Positions 24,605 through 33,744 of a stretch of DNA of 64,000 nucleotides are shown piece by piece (position 1 is the stretch's first letter; each line of letters begins with the position of its first letter). Below the pieces are notes generated by a model. That model had not been told where the DNA came from. It searched no databases and saw nothing but the letters and a program-made list of their open reading frames with translations. The translations under genes were made by a program, and so were the position numbers. Origin of the DNA: Planctomycetota bacterium (GTDB taxonomy: Bacteria > Planctomycetota > UBA1135 > GCA-002748355); NCBI GenBank assembly GCA_002748355.1, contig PDSF01000028.1, positions 1 to 64,000 of the forward strand, written 5' to 3'.

Positions 24605-24653
24605 TCTCCTATTCTTCTTCTCCTCTTCTCCTTCTCCTATTTTCCTTCTCCTC
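24605..24653 (+). repeat. Polypyrimidine tract
   Basis: About 49 bases of C and T only, apart from two A. It is followed by repeated TCGCGAG motifs up to 24690. Such tracts can form triplex DNA; here it lies between attR and the SUKH-like gene. Confidence 0.8.
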
Positions 24654-24680
24654 GTCGCGAGTTCTCGTCCTCGTCGCGAG

Positions 24681-24712
24681 CTCTCGCGAGTGGTTTCAAC
24701 AGCCTGCTGGCT
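24681..24712 (-). repeat. Dispersed intergenic repeat, copy A
   Basis: Minus strand reads CAGCAGGCTGTTGAAA then ACTCGCGAG, the 5' part of the dispersed repeat also found at 39425, 42393, 43677 and 50428. This copy is truncated. Confidence 0.6.
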
Positions 24713-24725
24713 TTTGAAGGCAGTC

Positions 24726-25244
24726 TTGAACGAGATCGATTCCGAGCCCTACCTGTCCGCTTTAGAGCAAGCCATGCCCCGCCTGGCTGCAGGAGACTGT
24801 TGCCTCGGCGGACGCGAGCTTCGGCTCTTCGGGGTGGCCGAGCTCGCGGATGCGCAACTGGGCTTTTCCGTCGGGCCGCAGGGGCATCCGCTCTGGGGTG
24901 AGGCCCCGGGTGACTGGCTGCGCAGCTGGCTGGTGATTGGCGAAGACGACGAGCACGGCGACCCGATCTTCATCGATTTGGCGCAGGAGCCGTTGCCGGT
25001 CTACACCGCGATCGTCGGCGAAGGGACTTGGGAGCCGGTGGCCATCGCGACGAGCTTCGAGAGCTTCGTGCAGATCTTCGAATGCTGGGCCCAGATGGCT
25101 GTGGGGCGGGCGACAAGGGAAGAACTCGAAGAATGCCCGCTGAGCTTGGCGGAGAGCGAAGAGCTCTTGGGTGAGCTGCGGCGCCGGGACCCTGGGCTGG
25201 ATCCGCGCTACTGGCAGGACTGGCTTGAGGGCGTCAGCGATTGA
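24726..25244 (+). CDS. SMI1/KNR4 (SUKH)-like protein
   Basis: 172 residues with the SUKH pattern: the FGVAELADAQLGFSVGPQG region, then WLVIGEDDEHGDPIFIDLAQEPLPVYTAIVGEGTWEPVAIATSFESFVQIF, the strand order GDPIFID...PVY...H/GEG..W common in this superfamily. SUKH proteins include immunity proteins of contact-dependent toxins as well as cytoplasmic proteins of unknown role; no toxin gene is next to it. The TTG at 24726 is taken as the start because GAAGG sits five bases before it; a GTG at 24690 would add residues encoded by the dispersed repeat. It lies just outside the island's right end. Confidence 0.7.
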   Translation: MNEIDSEPYLSALEQAMPRLAAGDCCLGGRELRLFGVAELADAQLGFSVGPQGHPLWGEAPGDWLRSWLVIGEDDEHGDPIFIDLAQEPLPVYTAIVGEGTWEPVAIATSFESFVQIFECWAQMAVGRATREELEECPLSLAESEELLGELRRRDPGLDPRYWQDWLEGVSD

Positions 25245-25352
25245 GTCGCCAGCTCCCCAGCGATGCAAAGCAAGGCATGGCTGGCGAGTGACTTGCTCTG
25301 GCTGCAACAAAGATAGGCTTGTTGTGCTCCGTCCGCCGCTATCCTTCCTCGG

Positions 25353-27590
25353 ATGGAGGGACTTCTCGAATCATGCAACGAGGCGCAGCGGGCGGCCATT
25401 ACCCACGAAGAGGGGCCGATGCTCGTTCTCGCCGGAGCTGGCTCCGGTAAGACGCGCGTTCTAACCCGCCGGATTGCCTGGCTGCTTTCGAAGGGGGTGC
25501 CCGAGTCGCGCATCCTCGGCATGACCTTTACCAATAAGGCTGCCCGCGAGATGGCCGAGCGGGTGTCCTTGCTGGTCCCTGGAAGCCGGATTCGGCTCGC
25601 GACCTTCCACTCGGCCTGTGCTCGCTTCCTGCGCCGCGATGGGGAGCGCCTGGGTTTTGGTCGCGACTTCACCATCTACGACGTGTCGGATCGGGATCAG
25701 CTGATCAAGCAGATCCAGGTGCAGCTCGATATATCCCCCAAGGAGATCCGCCCGTCGGCGATCGGCTTCCAGATTTCGCGACTCAAGAATGAGGGGGTGC
25801 ATCCGGAAGACTACGAGGCCGATCCCTACGTGCCGCTGTCACGCTTCGTCTCCCGCATCTATCGGCCGTACCAGGAAGCCCTACGCGAGATGAACGCGAT
25901 GGACTTCGACGACCTCTTGCTGCACTTCCTCGACCTGCTCGAGAAGGACGAGGCCCTACGGCGTGTCTATTCGGAGCGCTTTCCCTTCGTCCTCGTCGAC
26001 GAGTTCCAGGACAGCAACCAGATCCAGTTTCGTCTGCTGCGCCACTTGGTCAGCAGCCATCAAAACCTCTGTGTCGTTGGCGATCCGGATCAATCGATCT
26101 ACAGCTTCCGCGGGGCCGACGTCAGCAACATCCTGCAGTTTCCTGAGCAGTACCCCGGCTGCCGAGTCATCAAGCTGGAAGAGAACTACCGCTCGACCGC
26201 GACGATTCTGGGTTTTGCCCAGCGGGTGATCGAGCACAACCAGCAGCGCTACGAGAAGTCCTTACGCCCAGTGCTGGGCGAGGGGGAGCCGGTTCGCTTC
26301 GAGGTGCACGGCACCGGGCGCGAGGAAGCGGCGGCCGTGGCGAAATCGGTCGCCGGCTTGCTGCAGGAAGGCAAGGACCCCAGCGAAATCGCCATCTTCT
26401 ACCGGGCGCGCCATCTTTCCCGGGCGCTCGAACAGTCGCTTCGGGCCCGCAACCTTCCCTTCCAGATCGTCGGCGACCTGAGCTTTTTCGATCGCCGCGA
26501 GATCAAGGACTTGCTGGCCTACCTCCAGGTGCTTGCCAATCCCTTCGATCGCATCGCCCTGCAGAGGATCCTCAACGTGCCGACTCGGGGCATTGGCAAG
26601 GTCAACGCTGATCGCTTCTTTGCTGCTGCTGCCGAGAGCGGCCTGGCCCCGGTGGAGTTCCTGCGTCGTGGCAGCGAGATCGCCGGGATCAAGGGCAAGG
26701 CGCGACTTGGCTTGCGCGGGCTTGGGAACTTGCTTGACGAGGCTTGGGAGCCGAGCCTGCGCTCGGCCGAGCGCACCCTGCAGCTGGTGCTTGAGTCGAC
26801 CGATTACATCGAGCGGCTTTGCCGCACCGGAACCTACGAAGACGCTGAGCGCGAGGACAACATCCGCGAACTCTTGCTCGATGCTCGGAGCTATGATCGC
26901 GAGCGATTGGAGAGCGGCGTCGATCTGGACGAGGAGCCGGCCGTCGCCGGCTATCTTGGCCAGGTGCGTCTGCTAACCGATCGGACGGAAGATGACGTGG
27001 GTCCTTCGCTGCAATTGATGACGGTGCATGCGGCCAAGGGCCTTGAGTTTGATCACGTATTCGTCGTCGGCCTCGAAGAAGGGGGCTTCCCGCATGCGCG
27101 GAGCCTGGAGGATCCTGATGCTCTCGAGGAAGAGCGCCGACTCTTTTATGTGGCGGCGACGCGGGCGCGTAAGACGCTGCATCTCTCGCGCGCGGATCTG
27201 CGGGAGTATTACGAAGGCGGTGGGGGCTTCCGGAGCCAATCGCCGTCCCGCTTCCTGAGTGAAGGCGATCTTGTTCCAGCGAGTCAGCAGGGGCGGCGGA
27301 CTGTCGCGTTCGATTCGCCTGTGGATGACGGCTGTGATCCCGGGCCCGATTACAGCGGCAGTGACGCTTCGACATGGGAGGAGCCGGTCTATGACGCCAA
27401 CACCGGCGCGCCTTCTCGGAACTTTCGTAAGGGAGATCGGGTCGTGCATCCGAACTTTGGGGAGGGCACGATCGTCAGCTGCAGCGGCAAGGGGGCGCAG
27501 GCCAAGGTGCAGGTGCTCTTCATGAGTGGTGGCGTGCGGACCTTGCTGCTCGAATACGCTGGCTTGGAACTGGTCGAAGGCTACGAGTGA
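25353..27590 (+). CDS. pcrA: ATP-dependent DNA helicase PcrA/UvrD
   Basis: 745-residue SF1A helicase, usual length for PcrA. Walker A AGAGSGKT (27-34), motif Ia MTFTNKAAREM, Walker B VLVDEFQDSN, motif III GDPDQSIYSFRGA, motif IV-V LMTVHAAKGLEFDHVFV, motif VI YVAATRARKTLHLS. The C-terminal Tudor-like segment (FRKGDRVVHPNFGEGTIVS) is typical for PcrA, where it contacts RNA polymerase. It unwinds DNA in repair, replication restart and removal of RecA. ATG 25353 begins directly with MEGLLESCNEAQRAAI, the Q-motif region. The sigma-54 activator gene follows after 11 bases. Confidence 0.95.
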   Translation: MEGLLESCNEAQRAAITHEEGPMLVLAGAGSGKTRVLTRRIAWLLSKGVPESRILGMTFTNKAAREMAERVSLLVPGSRIRLATFHSACARFLRRDGERLGFGRDFTIYDVSDRDQLIKQIQVQLDISPKEIRPSAIGFQISRLKNEGVHPEDYEADPYVPLSRFVSRIYRPYQEALREMNAMDFDDLLLHFLDLLEKDEALRRVYSERFPFVLVDEFQDSNQIQFRLLRHLVSSHQNLCVVGDPDQSIYSFRGADVSNILQFPEQYPGCRVIKLEENYRSTATILGFAQRVIEHNQQRYEKSLRPVLGEGEPVRFEVHGTGREEAAAVAKSVAGLLQEGKDPSEIAIFYRARHLSRALEQSLRARNLPFQIVGDLSFFDRREIKDLLAYLQVLANPFDRIALQRILNVPTRGIGKVNADRFFAAAAESGLAPVEFLRRGSEIAGIKGKARLGLRGLGNLLDEAWEPSLRSAERTLQLVLESTDYIERLCRTGTYEDAEREDNIRELLLDARSYDRERLESGVDLDEEPAVAGYLGQVRLLTDRTEDDVGPSLQLMTVHAAKGLEFDHVFVVGLEEGGFPHARSLEDPDALEEERRLFYVAATRARKTLHLSRADLREYYEGGGGFRSQSPSRFLSEGDLVPASQQGRRTVAFDSPVDDGCDPGPDYSGSDASTWEEPVYDANTGAPSRNFRKGDRVVHPNFGEGTIVSCSGKGAQAKVQVLFMSGGVRTLLLEYAGLELVEGYE

Positions 27591-27601
27591 GGAGGGGGGC
27601 T

Positions 27602-28516
27602 GTGGATTCCGAGTTCCGGGCGCGGCTACAAGCGCTGACCGGCATGTTGGACGAAGCACGCGAGCAACTCGCCTCTGCGGAGTACTCTCAGCTCGTCGCA
27701 GAGCTGCACGAGTGGGTGATCACGCGCCAGCACACCGAGCCGGCTGCTTCGAAGCAGCCGCCTGGCCGCTACGGCATCATTGGCGAGAGCCCGGCGATGC
27801 AGCAGCTCTTCTCCCTGCTCGATCGAATCGTTCCGAGTGAATTCCCGGTGCTGGTGACCGGCGAAAGTGGCACAGGTAAGGAGCTCGTTGCCAGGGCGAT
27901 TCACGACTATGGGCCTCGGCGCAAGAAGCGCTTCCTCTCGGAAAACTGCGCGGCGATTCCCGAAACTCTGCTTGAGTCGATTCTCTTTGGGCACGTCAAG
28001 GGCGCCTTTACCGGCGCGCACAAGGACAACCCTGGGCACTTCGTTAGTGCCGATAAGGGAACCCTCTTCCTCGATGAGCTAGGAGACATGCCGCTGCTGA
28101 TGCAGGGCAAGCTCTTGCGGGTCTTGCAGGACGGCGAGTTGCGTCCGGTAGGTGGCGAGCGTTCGCGCAAGGTCGATGTGCGGCTGGTCGCTGCGACCAA
28201 CAAGAACCTGCAGCGGCTCGTGGCCGAGAAACAGTTCCGCCAGGACCTCTACTACCGACTCAATGTGCTCGAACTCCATTTGCCGCCCCTGCGTGAGCGG
28301 GCCGGAGACATCGTCTTGATTGCCGAGCATTTCCTCGATCGGGCCCGCACTGACCTGGGTCGTCCGGAGCTGCGGCTGGGCGAGGGCGCCCGCAAGGCGC
28401 TTCTGGCCCATTCCTGGCCGGGGAACGTGCGTGAACTTGAGAACGAAATCCGCTGTGCGGCGGCGCTCTGTCGCGATGAGGAAATCGAGGCCGCCGAATT
28501 CAGTTTCGCCTCTTGA
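27602..28516 (+). CDS. Sigma-54 activator AAA+ protein lacking a DNA-binding domain
   Basis: 304 residues. After a 50-residue helical start comes a complete sigma-54 interaction AAA+ domain: Walker A GESGTGKE (87-94), the GAFTGA loop that contacts sigma-54, Walker B TLFLDELGD, and FRQDLYYRLNVLELHLPPLRER with the Arg finger region, then HSWPGNVRELENEI. The protein ends at EIEAAEFSFAS: there is no receiver, GAF or PAS domain before it and no Fis-type helix-turn-helix after it. So it probably activates from solution or through a partner. GTG 27602 is chosen because a strong AGGAGG-rich site lies immediately upstream; a GTG at 27587 overlaps the pcrA stop. Confidence 0.9.
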   Translation: MDSEFRARLQALTGMLDEAREQLASAEYSQLVAELHEWVITRQHTEPAASKQPPGRYGIIGESPAMQQLFSLLDRIVPSEFPVLVTGESGTGKELVARAIHDYGPRRKKRFLSENCAAIPETLLESILFGHVKGAFTGAHKDNPGHFVSADKGTLFLDELGDMPLLMQGKLLRVLQDGELRPVGGERSRKVDVRLVAATNKNLQRLVAEKQFRQDLYYRLNVLELHLPPLRERAGDIVLIAEHFLDRARTDLGRPELRLGEGARKALLAHSWPGNVRELENEIRCAAALCRDEEIEAAEFSFAS

Positions 28517-28625
28517 GAGGCTTCGTTACCCATATTGGACGGGTTGGTACTCGCGAACCCCTCGGGGGGGGCTGCTACTCTATCTGCTCATCCAGCTTCG
28601 CCCGCTAGCCCGAGGGCTCTGATCT

Positions 28626-31271
28626 GTGGCTGCAACCCCCTTTCCTATTCGTCGGCTTTGTCGACCCTCCCTTCTTCTCTTCCTTTTTCTTCTCGCGCTG
28701 AACAGCTGCGGTGGGGAGGTGGAGCCGCGCCGTGAGGTGCTCCGTGCCTATTGTTCGGGCGACTTCTATATGGCCCAAGTGGCGCTGGAAATGGGCGTCA
28801 AGAACGGCCAGTTGAGTCCGGCGGCGGCGGAAAAGCTGCGGGCTGCGGAGCCGAAGTGGCGGGCGGCGTACGCGCAGGTGGAAGAGCTCATGGTTCGATG
28901 CCTTCAGACGATGGCACGGCCTGTGGCTTTTCGGGAGCTGCGTGGCCAGGCCAATCGCTTCAAGAAGCAGCCCTACGTGCAGCAGGTTTTGCTCTACCAG
29001 CTAAGGGAGCGTTTCGATTTCTGGGTCAAGGAGGCTGCGCGTCGGCCAAAGCTTGAGGAGGAGCCAGACTCTTCTGGCTTGGCGCAAGAAGACGATTTCG
29101 GGCCAGCTGCGCCGACCGTCGACCCTCAGGTCAGCGAAGGTAACGAAGAGATATTTGGCGCGGCAGCCTACCTGAGCTTGGAGCGCGACATCCTGGAGCT
29201 CCTCTCCCAGCGCAGTTACGAGAAAGCTCTCGTGGTCTTGCGGGAGCAGCTTCCGATCGCCGGCAGCCGTGCCGGGGCTTTGCAAAGGCTCCTGACCAAG
29301 GTGGAGGATGCGGCAAGCGCTGACCTCAAGGCCATCCTTGCACGGCTCGAAAGGCTTGGGGAGCAAGGCCGCTACGAGGAGGCCTTGGCCCTCGCTCGCC
29401 AGGAGTTCAAGAACTTCCCGCGTAGAGGACGCTTAGCCAAGGTCCACCATGCAGCGGAATACTACGAGCGGAAGATTGCTTCCCGAAAGGCGGCGGAGGC
29501 GAAGGCTCGGATTGCGAAAAGAACCGACAAATCCGAAGCCGATGGTGGGGCGCCTGAGTCTGTGACGGTGAGGCCCGGGACTTCGAGACCCGGGAGCCTG
29601 CCGCCCGGAGTTTCACAGCCTGGGGTTTTGCAGCCTGGGATTTCGAAACCTGGACTGGAGACCAGTGAGAGCCGGGTTGCTGCGGCCATCCTTGCCAATG
29701 AGGAGAGGCGTTATGCGGATGCGGCTGCGCTTTTCGAAGGGTTAGCCGCCCTGTTCGAGTCCTCCAGCCCGCGGCTCTATGGCCTCTATCGAACCGAAGC
29801 CGATGAGGCTCGCTTCCTGGGCTTCGCCAAGGATTCGCTGCAGCGAGCTCTATCTAAGCCCAGCTTAGCTGCCAAGCTCCTGCGTGTTCCGGCCGGGCTT
29901 GGCCGTAGTGGGAAACTCGTAGGGGCTGACAAAAACGAACTGCAGTTCGAGACCGAGCAAGGGCCGGTGGCTGTTCGCTGGAAAACGCTCAGTGACACGG
30001 AGATCACACAGCTCTTTGAAATCTCTGTTACGACGCCCTTGGAACGGCTCGGGCTGGCGGTGCTCTACTTCCGGCTCGGTCGTAAGGCAGATGCCGAGAA
30101 GCAGCTACGTATCGCTCTGCGGAGTGATCGCAGTCTTAAGCCACTCCTTGATCGGATTCTGGCGAAGGCTCGTAGCGAAGCTCTGCCCGAAGGTGGCTAC
30201 GTCCTCGAGAAGGGGGCGTTTATCCCTTATCCCGAGAAGCTCCGCCGGCAGCTTGAGGGCCTAGTCCATCGTGAAGTGGCCAAGGCCTTGCGTCAGCCCG
30301 AGGGCAAACTCCGTAACAAGGTTCTGACAGCCGTATTCGAGCGTGGGCCGATTGCGGTGCAGCTTGCCAGGGAGGACCTGATTGCGAAGCGCAAGCAGCT
30401 CCTGGCCGAGATTGCCAAGGCTCCGGTGAAGAGCAGCCTCAAGAAGCTGCAGAAGCTGCGGCGCGAACTCGATAAGCGCAGGAAGCATGCGCTGGATTTG
30501 ATTTACGACACCAAGAAATACTTTTATCCGTACAAGCCGCCAGCTGTGAGCGGTGAGAAGGCGAAGGAATACGCTGAAGTTCAGGCCGAGGTCGACCGGC
30601 GCTGCGCTGCGGTACAAGACATTTGGGACGGTAAGGGGATTAGCGTCACCGTCTCTGGAACCCTGAAGAAACGCCTAGCTTTGCTGGATTGGGTGCAAAG
30701 AACACTGAGGGAGCTGGGTGTCGATCTTGGCAAGGCGAGCGATGCCGACCTTCTGGTCAAGAGCCGGGGGCTTTCGATTCGTAATGTTGCCTTGGATGCT
30801 CGTGACCAGCGCTACATGGAGTACTGGCAGGAGGTCGATGAGTACAACAAGAAGAAGCTCCAGGAGTGGGTGCGCGACAACAAGATAAGCAGGGAGCAGG
30901 TGGCGCTGGTCCAGTACACGAATGCGTATCGCGAAATGATGGGGCGGCACCCACTCAAAGTAGACCTGCGGGTCATGAAGGCTGCGCAGGGGCACTGTGA
31001 GGAGATGGCGACCTTGGGGTATTTCTCGCATTATTCCCCGACGCAAGGGCGGAGGACGCCTCAGGAGCGAATGCGACTCGAGGGTTACCCCAACCCCGGT
31101 GGCGAAAACCTCGCGATCGACTCTGGAGCACTGTCGTCGGTCCATGCCTGGCGCAGGTCATCGGGGCACCACCGCAACATGCTGAGTAAGGGGCATGGCG
31201 ATCTCGGGACCGGGGCCAGTGGCAGATACTACGCCCAGAATTTCGGCGGGGGTAACGGTCGCTGGAGGTAG
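28626..31271 (+). CDS. Large CAP (SCP)-domain lipoprotein
   Basis: 881 residues. The N-terminus is a lipoprotein signal (LLALNSC, Cys about residue 29). The middle contains helical, repeat-like regions (TPR-like stretches such as EKALVVLREQLP and RYEEALALARQEF), and a Pro-Gly rich linker encoded by five 15-base units (29574-29654). The last 120 residues are a CAP domain: LVQYTNAYREMMGRHPLKVDLRVMKAAQGHCEEMA, FSHYSPTQGRRTP, GENLAID and SGHHRNML, the last being the CAP signature HxxN. Bacterial CAP proteins are extracellular and of mostly unknown role. GTG 28626 is the start. It is preceded by the sigma-54 activator gene after about 110 bases. Confidence 0.85.
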   Translation: MAATPFPIRRLCRPSLLLFLFLLALNSCGGEVEPRREVLRAYCSGDFYMAQVALEMGVKNGQLSPAAAEKLRAAEPKWRAAYAQVEELMVRCLQTMARPVAFRELRGQANRFKKQPYVQQVLLYQLRERFDFWVKEAARRPKLEEEPDSSGLAQEDDFGPAAPTVDPQVSEGNEEIFGAAAYLSLERDILELLSQRSYEKALVVLREQLPIAGSRAGALQRLLTKVEDAASADLKAILARLERLGEQGRYEEALALARQEFKNFPRRGRLAKVHHAAEYYERKIASRKAAEAKARIAKRTDKSEADGGAPESVTVRPGTSRPGSLPPGVSQPGVLQPGISKPGLETSESRVAAAILANEERRYADAAALFEGLAALFESSSPRLYGLYRTEADEARFLGFAKDSLQRALSKPSLAAKLLRVPAGLGRSGKLVGADKNELQFETEQGPVAVRWKTLSDTEITQLFEISVTTPLERLGLAVLYFRLGRKADAEKQLRIALRSDRSLKPLLDRILAKARSEALPEGGYVLEKGAFIPYPEKLRRQLEGLVHREVAKALRQPEGKLRNKVLTAVFERGPIAVQLAREDLIAKRKQLLAEIAKAPVKSSLKKLQKLRRELDKRRKHALDLIYDTKKYFYPYKPPAVSGEKAKEYAEVQAEVDRRCAAVQDIWDGKGISVTVSGTLKKRLALLDWVQRTLRELGVDLGKASDADLLVKSRGLSIRNVALDARDQRYMEYWQEVDEYNKKKLQEWVRDNKISREQVALVQYTNAYREMMGRHPLKVDLRVMKAAQGHCEEMATLGYFSHYSPTQGRRTPQERMRLEGYPNPGGENLAIDSGALSSVHAWRRSSGHHRNMLSKGHGDLGTGASGRYYAQNFGGGNGRWR
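29574..29654 (+). repeat. 15-bp in-frame tandem repeat encoding PGxxx
   Basis: Five full and one partial unit starting CCCGG or CCTGG, encoding Pro-Gly followed by three variable residues. Lies inside the CAP-domain lipoprotein gene and makes a flexible linker. Confidence 0.85.
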
Positions 31272-31299
31272 CTGGGCTTTGGCCTCCTGTCTCCTCGCC

Positions 31300-32265
31300 T
31301 TACCCGCGTTTGCGCGACCTGCGCCGTGCTGCCAGCCGCTCTGGCGTCGTGCGCCAGCGTTCGTGGAACCACATCCAGTCGGAGGGTTGCTTGCGGATCT
31401 GGGCTTCGACCTGCGCCGACCATGCTCGGGTTAGGCGTTCGATCTCGGCTTCCCGCTCGGCGCCGGGTTCTGGCCGTAAGGCTGGCATCAAATCGAGGAC
31501 TAGGCCGTACTCCTTACGGCGGAGGAAGCCGGCGAGTAGGGGGGCGCCGCTGAAGACTGCCAGTGAAGCCGGTCCCGTTGTCGTATAGGCATCCAGGCCG
31601 AAGAAGGGCACGAATATGCCGGCGATACGGTGGATGTCCTGGTCCGGCACCGTTCCGAGTAGCTTGCCCTGCTTGAGCCCTCGCAAGAGCGGCCTCAGCC
31701 CCTGGTCCTGGAATACGACTTCGAAGCCGAGTCGGGTCCGCGACTCCACGATGAAGTCGTTGAGCCAAGGGTTGGGATGGCGCTTGGCGATCACTGGGCC
31801 CGAACGCTCGCCGGCCGCTTTGCGGAATACCGTCCCCAGCAGTTCCCAGTTGCCGATATGTCCGGTGATGCCGACGAGCCCCTTTCCCTCGTCGAGGAGC
31901 TCGCGGACTCGGTCCAGCGACTCGCCGAGTTCGATGTAATCCTCCGGAATCTTGCCTCGCCAGGAAGCCAGCATCTCGGCGAGGAAGAGCCCGAGATTCC
32001 ACGCCACGCGCTTGGCGCAGCGTCGCTTGGCCTCGGCGGACATTTCCTGGCCATAGGCGATCTCGAGTTGGCGGATGACCTTGTTCTTGAGCAGGAAGGC
32101 AAAGAGGCGCATGAGCCGCGGTAAGCAGCGGCGAGTGAGGCCGAAAGGGGCAAAGGATCCGATCTGGATCGCCAAGCGTGCGAGCCAGGCGGTCAGACGC
32201 CGGCGCAGCGCCTTCAGGCGCCGCCGCAGCGTCATCGGTCGGCCGTCTGGTGTCGTCTTCGCCAT
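31300..32265 (-). CDS. Lipid A acyltransferase (LpxL/HtrB-like)
   Basis: 321 residues of the lysophospholipid/lipid A acyltransferase family. The catalytic H-x4-E/D is TGHIGNWELLG; further conserved are AKRHPNPWLNDFIVESR, GTVPDQDIHRIAGIFVPFFG (the family's DQ motif) and a terminal PSDWMWFHERWRTTP (PE.W.W.H.RW). It should transfer a secondary acyl chain to lipid A at the inner membrane. The start is ATG 32265, overlapping the end of the LPS kinase gene upstream by 34 bases; ATG 32235, with a 4-base ATGA overlap, is equally possible. Together with the kinase upstream and lptF/lptG divergently transcribed, this is an LPS assembly locus. Confidence 0.88.
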   Translation of the reverse strand: MAKTTPDGRPMTLRRRLKALRRRLTAWLARLAIQIGSFAPFGLTRRCLPRLMRLFAFLLKNKVIRQLEIAYGQEMSAEAKRRCAKRVAWNLGLFLAEMLASWRGKIPEDYIELGESLDRVRELLDEGKGLVGITGHIGNWELLGTVFRKAAGERSGPVIAKRHPNPWLNDFIVESRTRLGFEVVFQDQGLRPLLRGLKQGKLLGTVPDQDIHRIAGIFVPFFGLDAYTTTGPASLAVFSGAPLLAGFLRRKEYGLVLDLMPALRPEPGAEREAEIERLTRAWSAQVEAQIRKQPSDWMWFHERWRTTPERLAARRRSRKRG

Positions 32266-33605
32266 CGCTCGCTTCGTTTGAGGATCCTCTTTACAAAGGC
32301 CCGTGGGCGCGGGACAGCCCGGCCGTGCGCCTTTCGCGCCATAAGATACGTCCGGAGGAAGCGGCGCACACACTTGGCTTGGTCGCCACGCTTGGGGGCT
32401 TGGTGCTGGAACCAGGCGAAGAGCCGGCCCAAGTCCTCGGCCGGGCGATGGCCGGCCCCGGCGCCATCGAGGTCGACGAAGGCGATCTCACCGCCGGGCA
32501 GGGCCATGAAGTTGTCGCCGCGTCCGTCGCGGAAGCGCCAGCCGGTGGAGTGCAGGCGGGCATAGCCCTGGGCCAGAGCTGCCGAGGCCGCCGGGGCATC
32601 GAAGTCTGGGGTCGCCCAGGCCTGGTCGAGAGCTTGCGCATGCTCCAAGCCCTCGCTGATGACCAGGGCGCGCTTTGGCGTCGTGGGGACCAGGGCCAGG
32701 GCGCGCGGCGCGCAGACCCCGCGCAAGTCCAGGGCGAAGGCGGCCTCCCACAGGGCCTCGGCATGGCGTCGGTCGCGTTCCTTAGCCCAGTGTCCGCTCT
32801 GGCTGCGGTAGACGCCGCCTCGCCGCCCGAGCTTGTGGGGCTGAGCTTCGCGGAAGCGCTCGCGCCATTCGGCGGCGCCGCCTGCGGGCAGGGTATCTCG
32901 CCGGTAGTGCAGCTCGCCATCCACGACGAAGGGGCCTGAGCTCCGCTTGCAGCGCCTAAGTCGTTTGGCCAGGTGTTGCTCCAGCCAGTCGGCCAAGGCC
33001 GGCGGGCTCGCTTCGGCAGCGATGGCGCCGAAGAGGGCGCTCCGGATCGAAGCTTGTTCTGGCCACGGCAGGGAGAGATAGAGCGGCAGCAGCTCGCGAT
33101 GACTGGGGCGATGCGGCGCCGCCACGAAGCGCGCTTTGTAGAGGTCGAGGAGGAAGAGTTCGCCTCTTTCGCTGAGGAAGAGATTGCCCAGGTGCAGGTC
33201 CTCGTGCCGCAGGCCCTTGGCATGGGCCGATGCGAGTACGGCGCCGGCACGCTCGGCGAGTTGGGGCGTGAGGGAAAGCTGGTCGAGGGGGCTTCCCCGC
33301 CCGAGATCCGCCATCAAGAGGGCGGAGCGGCGTGGCGAAGCAGAGGCTAGGCGCGCATGGCCAAAAGCCTGCGGCACCGGCAGTCCCCGTTGCTGGGCTT
33401 CGCGGAGCACCCTTGCCTCACGTGCGGCCCGTGTCGTCGAGAGGCGCGCCCGCAGCCCTTCCAGTCGAGCCAGCGGCGCATAGACCTTGATGACCAAGGG
33501 GGGATCGCTGTGTTCGACCCGATAGCAGGCGCGATGCGGTCCGATGTCCAGCAGTTCCAGGCTATGACCGCGAAGCTGGATCGCTGCGCTGGGCAGCTCC
33601 TCCAT
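32232..33605 (-). CDS. Tandem two-domain LPS kinase (KdkA/WaaP-like)
   Basis: 457 residues holding two protein-kinase-fold domains in a row. The first (about 1-230) has VIKVYAP with the ATP-binding Lys, HEDLHLGNLFL (catalytic Asp and metal Asn) and LLDLYKARF (metal Asp). The second (about 235-457) has FRDGRGDNFMALPGGEIAFVDLDGAG, retaining the catalytic Asp, Asn and final Asp although the usual His is Phe. Kinases of this kind phosphorylate Kdo or heptose in the LPS inner core; two domains suggest two sites. The upstream-most start would overlap lptF, so I take ATG 33605, with GAGG upstream. The gap to lptF (140 bases) is a divergent promoter region. Confidence 0.78.
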   Translation of the reverse strand: MEELPSAAIQLRGHSLELLDIGPHRACYRVEHSDPPLVIKVYAPLARLEGLRARLSTTRAAREARVLREAQQRGLPVPQAFGHARLASASPRRSALLMADLGRGSPLDQLSLTPQLAERAGAVLASAHAKGLRHEDLHLGNLFLSERGELFLLDLYKARFVAAPHRPSHRELLPLYLSLPWPEQASIRSALFGAIAAEASPPALADWLEQHLAKRLRRCKRSSGPFVVDGELHYRRDTLPAGGAAEWRERFREAQPHKLGRRGGVYRSQSGHWAKERDRRHAEALWEAAFALDLRGVCAPRALALVPTTPKRALVISEGLEHAQALDQAWATPDFDAPAASAALAQGYARLHSTGWRFRDGRGDNFMALPGGEIAFVDLDGAGAGHRPAEDLGRLFAWFQHQAPKRGDQAKCVRRFLRTYLMARKAHGRAVPRPRAFVKRILKRSERWRRRHQTADR

Positions 33606-33744
33606 GCTGAGTAGATCCTCACAGATGCCGAGCTGATCCTCTCCCAGGGCTTGGCCCAGGTAACGGAGAGCGCAGTTTGGACCCTTGCCGCCCACTGGCC
33701 TAGGATTCCCGCCCGGCTGTGAAGAAAGGGGAGCCCGTCCGTCC

